The position numbers and the translations under genes are program-made. A stretch of DNA of 64,000 bases from assembly GCA_963674835.2 (NCBI GenBank), contig CAXXKC010000003.1, positions 1,116,001 to 1,180,000 on the forward strand, written 5' to 3'. Under the pieces are notes generated by a model. That model was not told where the DNA came from, searched no databases, and saw only the letters and a program-made list of their open reading frames with translations. The DNA comes from G963674835 sp963674835 (GTDB lineage Bacteria > Planctomycetota > Planctomycetia > Pirellulales > Thermoguttaceae). Below, piece after piece: positions 32,537 through 42,400 of this stretch. Numbering within the stretch: the first letter of the stretch is position 1; every line of letters begins with the position of its first letter.

Positions 32537-35167
32537 TTAACGTCCTGTCTCGGGGGTGATGGGTTTCTTGTCGACGATCACACGAACCGGGGCGACGGCA
32601 TAGGCGATCGGCTTTGGTTGGCGGCGCACCAGTAGGGCGCGTCCTTCAAAGGTGATGTCGCCTACGGTGACGGGCCCGGTTCCCTCTTCGCAAAGGATGA
32701 AGGTATCGTCGAAGCCGTTGCCCGTGATGCGCAAGGCGCTGGTGTGCGCGTCGGAGAGAAGGCGCTGGACCGATGGATACTGGTTTTGTCCCGGCGCCAA
32801 GGGATAGAGTACGGCGTCCATGCGTGTCGGCAGGGAGGTTTCGGTCTTGATGTCGACGACCCAGGCGGGGATTTCGCCTTCCATGCCCCACCAGCCTGCT
32901 GCGGGCCCCAATTCGCCCTTGTGGAGGCTGATGTCGTGCGGAGAATCGGTGAGCGGAATGATGGCGATATTGCCTAAGCCGGAATCGGCGGTCACGATCG
33001 CCTTGCCGGTGACCTCGATCTGTCCGGCAGTGTAGGGTGTCGCCGATTTTGGGGTTTCCAGCGGCGCGATTTGAAAGAGTTGCTCCAGGGTGTGCCGAGC
33101 GTCGTCTTTGCCCTGGATCCGGTCGCAGAGGATCCAATAGCCGGGTTTGACGTAGAAGATGGCGCGGCGTTGCGAGAGGGTCTTGTCCACCTTATCGGCG
33201 GACGCGTTCTTTCCGAAGACAGGAACGAAACCTTCGAGGTATTCGCTACTGACGAAATCGAACTTCGGCGCGCTGACCCACTCGTTGCGACCAATGCGAT
33301 CGAGTTTGGTACTGTTGGAAAAGCGCCGGGCTTGTCCGCGGCCATCGATCAGAATCGTGTTATGGGCGCGAGACGATTTGAAGTGGCGGGTCAGTTCGGT
33401 GGCCGAATAGGCATAGATGCCGGGGTCGGCGATGAGCTGACGTCCGTGGGCATAGAGGAGGAAATTGAGCTTATCCTCGTGCTGGTGATTCGCTCCATAG
33501 GGAGCGCCGTCGAAGTGGAGATATTGGCCATCCTTGCCCCACTTGTCGCGCATGACATAATGCCCGGACAAGGGCCAGGCATGTGAAGCGTGGTCCGGTT
33601 CGGTACCCTTGGCACCCCGGGTGGCCACCCAGAGGAAGTCGGGACGGTTGAGAGTGGTTGCGCCTGCCGTCAGATAATTCGACAGATCTACCTGAAAGGA
33701 GTAGGTGTCGCTAACGGTCGGCAGGGAAAGATCGGGGAGGGCCGCATAGAGATAGACTTCGTTGGCCTTTTCATACAAATCAAGGAAATCGTGTGGAAGG
33801 GAGACGCCGCGGGCACGGGCCGTTTCCACGACACCGGACAGGGCGAGCGTGGCAAAAGCGTGGGCGGCGTAGCATAGTTCGAATTGCTGCCCATCTTTGT
33901 AGAAGGCATAGCTGTTCACCCAACGCAGACGCCGCATGGCCACCCTCAGGAAAGCCTCGGACTGGCGTAATTCGGGCGACAACAAGGCGGCCGTTGCCAA
34001 CCCGGAGGCCTCGACTTGCAGCCAGTTGTGAGGGATGCCGGGAAAAGCTGTGGCAAAACGCATGTGATCAAGACGTGAAAAGGCCAACATCTTGTGAATG
34101 TCGGGGGTGAAGCTGTCGGACTTGCCTGCCAGGGCAATGATCGTCGGCCAGATGACCGCTTGGCGACGGCCGACTTCCAAGGATCGCCAGGGCCCGATCA
34201 TCTGCCGGCTGTTGGGGGCGGGTGCCAGCCTGTAAAAGGACTCGAGCAGCCTGGCGGCGTGGTGGGCGTATTTCTCCTGTCCTGTGGCGGCGTAGGCGGC
34301 GGCCAGGTTTTGGATGAAGTACTGCGAGGCCAAGCTGACGGTCGATTCTTTATCGTCGAACAATCGCAAGTGCCAATCGATCTGGTCGTCAAACTGGTAG
34401 TGAACCAACATGTGAGAGCGAAGAGTGATCAAATTGTTGCAGGCATCGTCGGCCTCTTGAACGTCCAGGAGCGAGCGCGCTTCGGGTATGTTAATGTCGT
34501 ATTGCCAGGCGCGATTACGCAGGCGTTGGCCGAGGTTTTCGGCTTGCGCCGGGTCAATCATGTGCCTGGCGTAGTCTTTCGGAGTGACCCGCAAGTGTTC
34601 GGCTCGCGAATGGTCGACCGCCTTTCCCCACAGGCGCTCCTGCAGAGCGAGCAAATCGACACAGACGGGCATTTTTCGCTCTTGAGCAACGGTGCACACA
34701 GCCTGGATGCAATCCGTCAGCAGAGAATCGGCGAGGGAGGCTTTGCGCCCGTGTCCTACGCAAGCCAGCCGGACGCCGCCAATAACACGCCACAGCTCAG
34801 CTTCGGGGTGGTGTCCCTCACAGCGATAGCCGATGAGAGCCAAGGCGGTGCCATTGAGCAAAAGGCTATCCGGATGGCCACTGTGCGCACAGAAGGTCAA
34901 CAAATAGTCGGCGACCTCGTACAGGCGCGGGCCAGGCGGTTCGCCCTCGACCAGCAAACCCAGAGCCATGCGAGGTGCGTTTTCCAATCCCCAGACGTCG
35001 TTGGGAATATCGGGAGGCGAGCTATCTGGAACGACCGTCGCATATTTACCGAGTGGTTGCAGAATTGCTTTTTCATTCATGGGGGAAAGGCTGTCGGCGG
35101 CGACAGTGCCTACGGCCAATAGTACGGCAATCACCGACAGGATTATGATTCTGCTTGTCGCTTTCAT
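32537..35167 (-). CDS. Secreted heparinase II/III-family lyase
   Basis: The 876-aa product starts with a signal peptide (RIIILSVIAVLLAVGTVA). An alpha/alpha-toroid follows (about 90-520, with LASQYFIQNLAAAYAATG). The family's beta-sandwich domain begins at GANHQHEDKLNFLLYAHG (His/Asp cluster) and continues through SRAHNTILIDGRGQ. Such enzymes cleave acidic polysaccharides (heparin, alginate or related uronates) by elimination, and the exact substrate cannot be read. Length is at the long end. The gene is isolated, with GT-rich DNA on the 3' side. Confidence 0.85.
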   Translation of the reverse strand: MKATSRIIILSVIAVLLAVGTVAADSLSPMNEKAILQPLGKYATVVPDSSPPDIPNDVWGLENAPRMALGLLVEGEPPGPRLYEVADYLLTFCAHSGHPDSLLLNGTALALIGYRCEGHHPEAELWRVIGGVRLACVGHGRKASLADSLLTDCIQAVCTVAQERKMPVCVDLLALQERLWGKAVDHSRAEHLRVTPKDYARHMIDPAQAENLGQRLRNRAWQYDINIPEARSLLDVQEADDACNNLITLRSHMLVHYQFDDQIDWHLRLFDDKESTVSLASQYFIQNLAAAYAATGQEKYAHHAARLLESFYRLAPAPNSRQMIGPWRSLEVGRRQAVIWPTIIALAGKSDSFTPDIHKMLAFSRLDHMRFATAFPGIPHNWLQVEASGLATAALLSPELRQSEAFLRVAMRRLRWVNSYAFYKDGQQFELCYAAHAFATLALSGVVETARARGVSLPHDFLDLYEKANEVYLYAALPDLSLPTVSDTYSFQVDLSNYLTAGATTLNRPDFLWVATRGAKGTEPDHASHAWPLSGHYVMRDKWGKDGQYLHFDGAPYGANHQHEDKLNFLLYAHGRQLIADPGIYAYSATELTRHFKSSRAHNTILIDGRGQARRFSNSTKLDRIGRNEWVSAPKFDFVSSEYLEGFVPVFGKNASADKVDKTLSQRRAIFYVKPGYWILCDRIQGKDDARHTLEQLFQIAPLETPKSATPYTAGQIEVTGKAIVTADSGLGNIAIIPLTDSPHDISLHKGELGPAAGWWGMEGEIPAWVVDIKTETSLPTRMDAVLYPLAPGQNQYPSVQRLLSDAHTSALRITGNGFDDTFILCEEGTGPVTVGDITFEGRALLVRRQPKPIAYAVAPVRVIVDKKPITPETGR

Positions 35168-35278
35168 CGTTTCGTTTGCAATTACTATGTGATAGGAGAT
35201 TTGATTTCAGACTACAGGCCGAGTTTAGCTGGGCAAGCCTGGTAGCACAAGGAAGCAGAGGGGAAGTGGGCGGACACC

Positions 35279-35318
35279 CATAGCCGCCGACGTGTCCGCG
35301 GCCCGGACGTTCGGATTC
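35279..35318 (+). repeat. Dispersed repeat RptA, partial copy 3
   Basis: CATAGCCGCCGACGTGTCCG and the next 20 bases match the start of RptA copies 1 and 2. The rest does not. It sits in the 242-bp gap between the heparinase and hydrogenase operons. Confidence 0.5.
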
Positions 35319-35409
35319 GCGGGTGCCTTGACGGGAGCATCACGGGACAAGTCGGAATGGCAGTTGCGTCGACCGACGGGGAAAACACGCCTTCGGCAAC
35401 AGAGACTTC

Positions 35410-36561
35410 TCAGAGGCGGGAGAGGACGACGAGTTTGTTGGCGGCGCGGAGTTTTTGGGCGAGGAGGGGGACGATGTGGTCGCGGGTGAGGATGCCGCAT
35501 TGGCGGAAGCTGATGTCGTCGCTTGCCTGATTCTTTGCCTGACCGGCGATGATGTTGACGCGATCGGCCACCTGCAAGAGTGCGCAGAGTTCGGTCACGC
35601 CATTGCTCTCGGTGAACTTGTTCAGGTCTTCGTCGACGACGTTGTAGACCTGATTGAGCGTGACGGCGCCTTCGGTGACGAGGTCGATGCCGGGAATTTC
35701 GAGGCGAGGCGGGGCAATGTTGCTGGTCGGGGAGTCCTCCATGAGGACGGTTTTGCCGAGCACGCGACCGACGACGTTTGCGGTCGTTCCTCCGCAGACG
35801 ACCTTGATTCCTTCGGATTGCATGAAACGCCGCACGGTGGCGACGTCGAGCGACGGGGAACTGGGAGGGCCGGTCAGTATGTTGACGATCAGGCCGCGTC
35901 GGCACGCGGCTACGGCGGCCGTGCAGTCGTCGCCCCCGTCGACCCAGAGTCGGCGCGCCTCGCGATGCACGGCCGCGGCGATCTGGTTGAACTGGCGGCC
36001 TTCGTGGAGGCAGTGGTTGATGTAGCGGAGGACGCCTTCGGTTTGCCAGCCTTGCGCGAGACCGTGGCCGATGCCGGCCTGCGTGATGCCATCGCTCATG
36101 AGGAAGAGGGCGTCGTTCGGCTCCAGGCAACACTCGGCTTCGATGACGATTGCCCCGCCGAGCTCGACGGATCGCGAGGGAATCGCCACGGCATGGCGAT
36201 CGGTGACCAGGATGGTCGGCGGAGCTTCGTAGGTCAAGATGGTCGCCATTCCGTCGTTGAGAATACGGGCGACGGTGAAGGCGGCGAAGGTGCTTTTGGG
36301 TTCGCGATTGCGCTCCATGGAGCGGACGATCGAGGCGGTGGCCTTTCGCAGCGACGCGCCCAAGCGGAGCGATTCGAGGAGCCGGCTCGTGCAGAGCTCG
36401 GCGGCGATGTGGGCGTGAACGCCCGAGCCGATGCCGTCGGCGCAGATGATGGCGGTGGCCGCCTCGCTGCGATCACAGGCGACGATGTCCCCGCACGGCC
36501 AATCGGGATGCTTGGGCGATTGCGAGGTCTCTACTTCGACGTGTACGTATCCCGCAACCAT
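35410..36561 (-). CDS. SpoIIE/PP2C-type protein phosphatase
   Basis: This 383-aa phosphatase has three metal-binding motifs: IICADGIGSGVHAH, FLMSDGITQAG and GGDDCTAAVAA, in an about 220-residue PP2C_SIG core. The C-terminal 150 residues resemble a second, helical domain (PPRLEIPGIDLVTEGAVTLN). It should dephosphorylate Ser/Thr proteins in the cytosol. It overlaps the upstream sensory hydrogenase gene by 31 bases and ends the rex-hyd operon. PP2C genes are regular companions of sensory [FeFe]-hydrogenase genes in clostridial clusters. Confidence 0.88.
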   Translation of the reverse strand: MVAGYVHVEVETSQSPKHPDWPCGDIVACDRSEAATAIICADGIGSGVHAHIAAELCTSRLLESLRLGASLRKATASIVRSMERNREPKSTFAAFTVARILNDGMATILTYEAPPTILVTDRHAVAIPSRSVELGGAIVIEAECCLEPNDALFLMSDGITQAGIGHGLAQGWQTEGVLRYINHCLHEGRQFNQIAAAVHREARRLWVDGGDDCTAAVAACRRGLIVNILTGPPSSPSLDVATVRRFMQSEGIKVVCGGTTANVVGRVLGKTVLMEDSPTSNIAPPRLEIPGIDLVTEGAVTLNQVYNVVDEDLNKFTESNGVTELCALLQVADRVNIIAGQAKNQASDDISFRQCGILTRDHIVPLLAQKLRAANKLVVLSRL

Positions 36562-38303
36562 GTTTTGCCTTGCCTGGTGGTCGGGTCCTTGTCTTCTGCG
36601 GCCAGGAGCATGAGTTTTTCGACGAGGTCTTCCCCCCGGGCCGTGCTTTCGCCGAGGAATTTTGCGAGTTGTTCGGCCATCTGGATCTGGTGGTCGAGCA
36701 ATTCGCGCGCCTGCAATACGGTTTTTGCCCGCAGTTGGTCGAGTTTCTGCTGGTTTGCGCGGCTGCCGGTGATGTTGACGAAGATGCCGACGTATTGGTG
36801 TTCTTCGACGAGGGGATAGAGGATTTCGTGGCAGACGAGGTTGTATCGCTCGTGCTCGGCGAACATCTCGATGAGGGTTTCCTGGCCGGAGGCCAAGCGA
36901 ACGAACGGCTCGGGGTCCATCAGATAGGAGACGGGCTGGCCGTAGACGGCGTCGGAGCAGAGGAAGAACTTGCGGAACGCCGGGTTCATGTGGAGGATGT
37001 GCAGGTGTTCGTCGACGATGATGATGCCGTTGGGGCTGGTGTCGATGATGCGGTCGACGCGTTGTTCGGCGAGGCGCTTCATGTGGGGCATGCACATTTC
37101 GGGCTCGGCCATTCCGCGAATCACGGCGATGGCCTTCTCGCGGCAGTTGGAGTATCCGCATGCGCCGCAGTTGAGTTGATCCTCTTCGCGCGCCTTGCCG
37201 GTGATTTCGAGGACGTGGCGGATTTGCTCCTCGGTGACCGGCGCGCCGACGGTGACGGGGGCGGGACGGAACCGGGTGGCAAGCTCGCCGTGGAGTTCTT
37301 CGTCGGGGCGGGCGCCGGGGTGGGCCGTGGCGTAGGCCAACACGTCGCCGCGCCGGGCGAGCATGTTGCGGTCGTCGAGCATGGCCGGCCCGTTGGTGCA
37401 GCCTTGCAGGCAGAAGAGGGGCTCGATGATGTTGGGCGTATCGGGCATGGTCAGGCCGGCCAGCGCCGTGCGGACTTCGTCGAAGCCGCTGACGGCGACG
37501 ACATCGCCGGCCAGCAGATCGGTCGTCCAGCCGGAGGTGCGCACGCTGCCGCCTTCGATGGGAAAGAGCCTCGCCTCGCCCTGGGGAGACTCGTCGAAAT
37601 CGCTTTCCTCGCAGGCGGAGAGATCGATCTTCTCGTGTTCGAGCCACTGGCGGAGTTCGGAGAAGGTGAGGACGCAGTCGACCAATCCGGCGTATTCGGG
37701 GCGTTCGGCTTCGGCCTTCTTGGCGACGCAGGGGCCGATGAAGACGACGCGGACTTCGCCGCGGAGGGCTCGCCGGATGTGTTTGGCGTGGGCGATCATC
37801 GGCGAAACGACGGGGACCAAGGTGGAGACCAGGTCGGGCCGGTAGAGTTCGACATAGCGGACGATGGCCGGGCAGGAGGTGCAGACGTGGCGGCGTTCGG
37901 GGCGCGCGGCGACGATCGCGGCGGTCTGCGCCGCCACATGATACGCACCGATGGCCGTCTCACCGACGTAGGAGAACCCGAGCTGGCGCAGGGCGGATGC
38001 CAGGCGATGGCGTTGGAAGGCGGGGAAGGCGGCGACGAACGACGGGGCAACGCTGGCGGCGACGGTCACGCCGGGAGCGAAAAGGCGCCGGGCAAGCTCG
38101 GTGTCGTCGCGATACGACTTCGCCCCTTGCGGGCACTCGCGGACGCACGTTCCGCAGCGGATGCAGCGGTCGTCGACAACGTAGGCCTGGCCATCGCGCA
38201 TCTGGATGGCCTTGACGGGGCAGACGCGCACGCAGCGATAGCAGTCGCGGCATCGCGCTTTGTTGGTGAAGACAACCTGTCGCGCGGCGTTGGTTTCGCT
38301 CAT
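36531..38303 (-). CDS. PAS-linked sensory [FeFe]-hydrogenase (group C-like)
   Basis: The 590-aa product carries two [4Fe-4S] motifs (CRDCYRCVRVCPVKA, CIRCGTCVRECPQGA; about 15-70). A hydrogenase large-subunit domain follows with reduced H-cluster motifs: TSCPAIV (L1), IGPCVAKKAEAE (L2) and FCLQGCTNGP (L3). A third cluster motif, CGACGYSNCREKA, precedes a PAS domain (RIIDTSPNGIIIVDE, about 425-530) and a coiled-coil tail. This layout is the HydS type, thought to sense H2 or redox state rather than turn over H2. Start ATG 38303. Confidence 0.88.
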   Translation of the reverse strand: MSETNAARQVVFTNKARCRDCYRCVRVCPVKAIQMRDGQAYVVDDRCIRCGTCVRECPQGAKSYRDDTELARRLFAPGVTVAASVAPSFVAAFPAFQRHRLASALRQLGFSYVGETAIGAYHVAAQTAAIVAARPERRHVCTSCPAIVRYVELYRPDLVSTLVPVVSPMIAHAKHIRRALRGEVRVVFIGPCVAKKAEAERPEYAGLVDCVLTFSELRQWLEHEKIDLSACEESDFDESPQGEARLFPIEGGSVRTSGWTTDLLAGDVVAVSGFDEVRTALAGLTMPDTPNIIEPLFCLQGCTNGPAMLDDRNMLARRGDVLAYATAHPGARPDEELHGELATRFRPAPVTVGAPVTEEQIRHVLEITGKAREEDQLNCGACGYSNCREKAIAVIRGMAEPEMCMPHMKRLAEQRVDRIIDTSPNGIIIVDEHLHILHMNPAFRKFFLCSDAVYGQPVSYLMDPEPFVRLASGQETLIEMFAEHERYNLVCHEILYPLVEEHQYVGIFVNITGSRANQQKLDQLRAKTVLQARELLDHQIQMAEQLAKFLGESTARGEDLVEKLMLLAAEDKDPTTRQGKTWLRDTYTSK

Positions 38304-38352
38304 AGTGGGTTGTTTCCCGTAAGGTAACGGGCTGGTGTGCGGCCCGAACCGG

Positions 38353-40392
38353 TTATACTTCGGTGGCGGCGGGCGTCTTCCTGGCTTCGCAGGCCTTGAC
38401 TGCGGCGTCCATCGCCTCGCGGGCCATCTCGAAGGTACAACGTTCGATGACGCGATCGCCCACGCGGACGGTCGGGCCGCGGTCGCAATGCTCGAAACAG
38501 AACGTCGCCTGGACCTCGACCGTGTCGTCCCAATCATGGCTTTCAACGTAGTCGGCCAGCCGCTTCAGGAGCGTTTGCGAGCCGCGCACGAAACAACTGG
38601 TGCCGACGCAGACGGATACTTGTACCTTATCGGGATAGGCGTTGTCCAGGAGCACCAGCGGATCGCCCAGGATGCGGCGGCGGTTTTGATACACGGTGTG
38701 CAGGAGGTGATGCGCGGTGGGGCCATTCGGTTGGCCGAGGACCTCGGCGTAGCACTGGGCAACGATGTGATTGTCCTGCGACTTGTGGAGCTGCATCATC
38801 TTGTCGGCGTTGAACAGGCCGCGGCGGCGGTCGTGCTTGGCGGCATAGTCCTGCGTGACGGGCTGGCCGGCACCGCCGATGCAGCCACCGGGGCATGCCA
38901 TGACCTCAATGAGGTCGTAGTCGCATTGGCCCTTGCGGATTTTTTCGACCACTTCGGCGGCCTTCTTGAGGGTGTGGATCACGGCGAGCTTGAGTGTGAT
39001 ATCGCCCACGGTGAACTCGGCCTCGCGGAGCGTTTCGTCGCCGCGGACTTCGTGGAAGTCGACGGCGGTGAGGGTTACGCCGCGGAGTTTCTCGACCGCG
39101 TAGCGAAGGACGGCCTCGGTGACACCGCCGCTGGCGCCGAAGATGACGCCGGCGCCCGTCTTGAAGCCGAGGGGCATGTCGAGGGACTGCGGTTCGAGGT
39201 CTTCGAAGCGAATACCGGCTTCCTCGATCATGTGGGCGAGTTCCTGGGTGGTGAGGACATGGTCGACGTCGGGGCGATCGTCGGTCTTGAACTTGGGCAG
39301 CTTGGCCTCGAACTTCTTGGCCGTGCAGGGCATGATGGAGACGACGACCAGATCGTCGGCCTCGATGCCGAATTGCTTGGGCAGGATCTTCCTGGCCAGC
39401 GAGCCGAACATCTGCTGCGGTGAACGGCAGCTGGAGAGTTTGTCGAGCATGTCGGGGCAGAACTGCTCGGCAAACTTGACCCAGGCGGGACAGCAGGAGG
39501 TGAATTGCGGGAGGCGCTCGCCTTTCGTCTTGCGGGCGATGAACTCGTTGGCCTCTTCGATGACGGTCAGGTCGGCGGCGAAGCTCGTGTCGTAGACGGC
39601 GTCGAACCCGAGGGCTTTTAGCGCGGCCGTGATGCGGCCGATCTCGATGCTGCCGGGGGCCATGCCGAAGGCTTCGCCCAGGGCGACGCGGACGGCCGGC
39701 GCGATTTGTACGACGACGGTTTTCTTGTCGTTGTCGAGGTTCTTCCAGACGTCGTCGACTTCGCTGCGCGGGGTAATGGCACCTGTGGGGCAGACGGCGG
39801 CGCAGAGACCACAGTTGACGCATTCCACGTCGCTGAGGTTCTTGCCGAACGCCGGGACGACGCACGCGGCCGCGCCGCGATAGGCGAAGTCGATGGCGCC
39901 GATGCCTTGGATTTCTTCGCAGGCACGGACGCAGTCGCCGCAGAGGATGCACTTATTGGGATTGCGCACTAGGGACAGACTGGAGCGATCGATCGCCTGC
40001 GGCTTGTGCGTGGGCTTGAAGCGAACTTCTTCGACGCCGAGCCGCCGGGCCAACTCCTGGAGGCGGCAGGAGGTGCTTTTCGGGCAGGTGGGGCAGTTCT
40101 GCTCGTGGTTGGCGAGGATGAGCTCCATGGCGATGCGCCGCATGCGGCGAATTTCTTCGGTGTGCGTGCGGATTCGCATGCCGGGCTCGGGCAGCGTCGA
40201 GCAGCTGGCCACGATGCCACGGCCTTCGAGGTCGACCAGGCAGAGGCGGCAGGCGCCGTAGATGCTGAGATCGGAATGGTAGCAGAAGGTGGGAATATCG
40301 ATGCCCGCCTTGCGTGCCACGTCGAGGATGTTGCGCGCACCGTCGATGGGTACTTCGATGTTGTCGATCGTCAATGTGGGATTTGCGTTCAT
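38353..40392 (-). CDS. hydA: [FeFe]-hydrogenase catalytic subunit, NAD-linked
   Basis: The 679-aa product has, in order, an N-terminal [2Fe-2S] domain (about 37-64), a His-ligated cluster (HEQNCPTCPKSTSC, 96-109), two [4Fe-4S] clusters (CILCGDCVRAC, CVNCGLCAAVC), and the H-cluster domain. The catalytic motifs are TSCCPAW (L1, 298-304), MPCTAKK (L2) and ACPGGCIGGAGQP (L3, 499-511). A thioredoxin-like C-terminal part follows (CVGTSCF, CFEHCDRGP). It should make or oxidise H2 inside a HydABC bifurcating complex. The length fits HydA of the trimeric type. Confidence 0.95.
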   Translation of the reverse strand: MNANPTLTIDNIEVPIDGARNILDVARKAGIDIPTFCYHSDLSIYGACRLCLVDLEGRGIVASCSTLPEPGMRIRTHTEEIRRMRRIAMELILANHEQNCPTCPKSTSCRLQELARRLGVEEVRFKPTHKPQAIDRSSLSLVRNPNKCILCGDCVRACEEIQGIGAIDFAYRGAAACVVPAFGKNLSDVECVNCGLCAAVCPTGAITPRSEVDDVWKNLDNDKKTVVVQIAPAVRVALGEAFGMAPGSIEIGRITAALKALGFDAVYDTSFAADLTVIEEANEFIARKTKGERLPQFTSCCPAWVKFAEQFCPDMLDKLSSCRSPQQMFGSLARKILPKQFGIEADDLVVVSIMPCTAKKFEAKLPKFKTDDRPDVDHVLTTQELAHMIEEAGIRFEDLEPQSLDMPLGFKTGAGVIFGASGGVTEAVLRYAVEKLRGVTLTAVDFHEVRGDETLREAEFTVGDITLKLAVIHTLKKAAEVVEKIRKGQCDYDLIEVMACPGGCIGGAGQPVTQDYAAKHDRRRGLFNADKMMQLHKSQDNHIVAQCYAEVLGQPNGPTAHHLLHTVYQNRRRILGDPLVLLDNAYPDKVQVSVCVGTSCFVRGSQTLLKRLADYVESHDWDDTVEVQATFCFEHCDRGPTVRVGDRVIERCTFEMAREAMDAAVKACEARKTPAATEV

Positions 40393-40477
40393 GGTGTGTT
40401 GCGTCCTTTGGCTGTCGTCTTCTCCGTGAGCGGTGAATCGAGGGGGCAGCCGCGATTCTCCGGTTCTTTTGCGGTTA

Positions 40478-42400
40478 CTACACTCCGACAATGGCGTGGA
40501 ACTTGCACGCCTGGGCACATGCGCCGCACTTGATGCACTTGGTGGGGTCGATGCGGTGGGGGGACTTGCGCTCGCCGGAGATGGCGCCGACGGGGCACTT
40601 GCGCACGCAGATCGTGCAGCCCTTGCAGAGATCGGCACGAATCTCGGGCGTGCGGAGGGCCTTGCAACGGCCCGCGGGGCAACGCTTCTGGAAGATGTGG
40701 GCTTCGATCTCGGGGCGGAAGTAACGCAAGGCCGACAAGACCGGGTTGGGAGCGGTCTTGCCGAGGCCGCAGAGCGACCCCTTGCGGACGGCCATGGCGA
40801 GCTGCTGGAGCAGTTCGAGCGTGCCGGCGTCGGCGCGCCCTTCGATGATGTCGTCGAGCAAGGCCAGCATCTGGCGGGTGCCCTCGCGACAGAGGACGCA
40901 CTTGCCGCAGGATTCGTTCTGCGTGAACTGCATGAAGAAACGGGCGATCTGGACCATGCACGTGTGGCGATTCATGACGACCAGTCCGCCGGAGCCGACC
41001 ATGGCGCCGACGTTCTGGAGGGAGTCGAAATCCACGGGGAGGTCGAGGTGCTCGTGCGTGAGGCATCCGCCGGACGGGCCGCCGATCTGGACGGCCTTGA
41101 AGCCTTCGTTGACCGGGTTGCCTTGCTCGTCGATGACGCCGCCGCCGATCTCCATGACGATCTGGCGCAGCGTGGCGCCGAAGGGGACTTCGATGAGGCC
41201 CGTATTGACGACGTGGCCCGTCAGAGCGAACGTCTTGGTGCCGGGCGATTTCTGTGTGCCGGTTTGCCGGAACTCGGCCGCGCCGGCGCGGATCACCAGC
41301 GGCACGGTCGCCAGGGTTTCGACATTGTTGATGACCGTCGGGCAACCCCAGAGTCCGCTTTGGGCGGGGAACGGCGGTTTGGGACGGGGCATGCCGCGTT
41401 TGCCTTCGACCGAGGCGATCAGCGCGGTCTCCTCGCCGCAGACGAACGCCCCGGCTCCTTCCATGACGTGGATACGCAGGCTTTGGCCGGAGCCGAAGAC
41501 ATCGTCGCCGAGGAGGCCCATTTCGGAGGCTCCTTCGACGGCCCGGCGGACGCGTTGGACGGCGAGCGGGTACTCGGTGCGGACGTAGACGTAGCCTTCG
41601 TCGGCGCCGATGGCGCGAGCGGCGATCATCATGCCTTCGATGACGCTGTGCGGGTTGCCTTCCATGACGCTGCGATCCATGAAGGCGCCGGGGTCGCCCT
41701 CGTCGCCGTTGCAGATGACGTATTTCTTCGGGCTGGGCTGCTTGTAGGTCAGCTCCCATTTACGGCCGGTGGAAAAACCGCCGCCGCCGCGGCCTCGCAG
41801 GCCGGAGTGGGAGATTTCTTCGCAGACCGCTTCGGGCGTCATTTCGCAGTACGCACGACGGGCGGCGGCGTAGCCGTTTTCGTGGATGTACTCGCTGATA
41901 TCCTCCGGATCGAGGCGCCCGCAGGACTTGAGGACGGTGCGGCTCTGCTGGGCATAGAAGGGAATGTCGTGTTGGCCGCGGCAGGTCTGGCCCGTGGTGG
42001 GTGAGACGTAGAGGAGCCGTTGGACGAGCTGGTTGCGTTGGAGGGTGGTTTCGATGATTTCGTCGACGTCGTCCGGCTTGACGTGGGTGTAGAGGATTCC
42101 GTCGGGTTCGATGGTTACGAGCGGACCCTTTTGGCAGAAGCCCTGGCAACCGCTCTTGGAGACGTAGTGGCCTTGCTGCTGTTGGCCATCTTCGTAGTGG
42201 AGTTGGACGGCGACATCGATACCGGCGGCGGGGAGTTTGGTAACGAAGGCGTCGTAGACCTTCAGCGAGCCGCCTGCGACGCATCCGGTGCCGGCACAAA
42301 TGACGATACGGCGAGAGAGCTTCTCGGTGGAGGCGGCGTAGCGGGCTGCGATTTGTTCCAGATGAATTGGTTCGACAGCAGTCTGAGGGAGATTGTTCAT
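40478..42400 (-). CDS. hydB: Hydrogenase subunit HydB, NuoF-like FMN/NADH subunit
   Basis: The 640-aa product combines a thioredoxin-like [2Fe-2S] domain (ICAGTGCVAGGS, SGCQGFCQKGP), the NuoF core with the NADH and FMN loops (GLRGRGGGGFSTGRKW, ICNGDEGDPGAFMD, HVMEGAGAFVCGEETAL), the cluster motif ESCGKCVLCREGT, and two C-terminal [4Fe-4S] motifs (CKGCTICVRKC, CIKCGACAQAC). It should pass electrons between NADH and the hydrogenase. ATG 42400 overlaps the hydC stop by 4 bases (ATGA), so the two are translationally coupled. Confidence 0.95.
   Translation of the reverse strand: MNNLPQTAVEPIHLEQIAARYAASTEKLSRRIVICAGTGCVAGGSLKVYDAFVTKLPAAGIDVAVQLHYEDGQQQQGHYVSKSGCQGFCQKGPLVTIEPDGILYTHVKPDDVDEIIETTLQRNQLVQRLLYVSPTTGQTCRGQHDIPFYAQQSRTVLKSCGRLDPEDISEYIHENGYAAARRAYCEMTPEAVCEEISHSGLRGRGGGGFSTGRKWELTYKQPSPKKYVICNGDEGDPGAFMDRSVMEGNPHSVIEGMMIAARAIGADEGYVYVRTEYPLAVQRVRRAVEGASEMGLLGDDVFGSGQSLRIHVMEGAGAFVCGEETALIASVEGKRGMPRPKPPFPAQSGLWGCPTVINNVETLATVPLVIRAGAAEFRQTGTQKSPGTKTFALTGHVVNTGLIEVPFGATLRQIVMEIGGGVIDEQGNPVNEGFKAVQIGGPSGGCLTHEHLDLPVDFDSLQNVGAMVGSGGLVVMNRHTCMVQIARFFMQFTQNESCGKCVLCREGTRQMLALLDDIIEGRADAGTLELLQQLAMAVRKGSLCGLGKTAPNPVLSALRYFRPEIEAHIFQKRCPAGRCKALRTPEIRADLCKGCTICVRKCPVGAISGERKSPHRIDPTKCIKCGACAQACKFHAIVGV

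Noticed and set aside
36562..37647. N-terminal extension of the phosphatase gene
   Set aside because: The Arg/Pro-rich stretch lies within the sensory hydrogenase gene in another frame. The PP2C fold starts at the ATG at 36561.
36570..42004. Large plus-strand frames opposite the hydrogenase operon
   Set aside because: The minus-strand frames carry every hydrogenase and phosphatase motif. The plus frames are Val/Asp/Gly-rich by-products of high-GC third positions.
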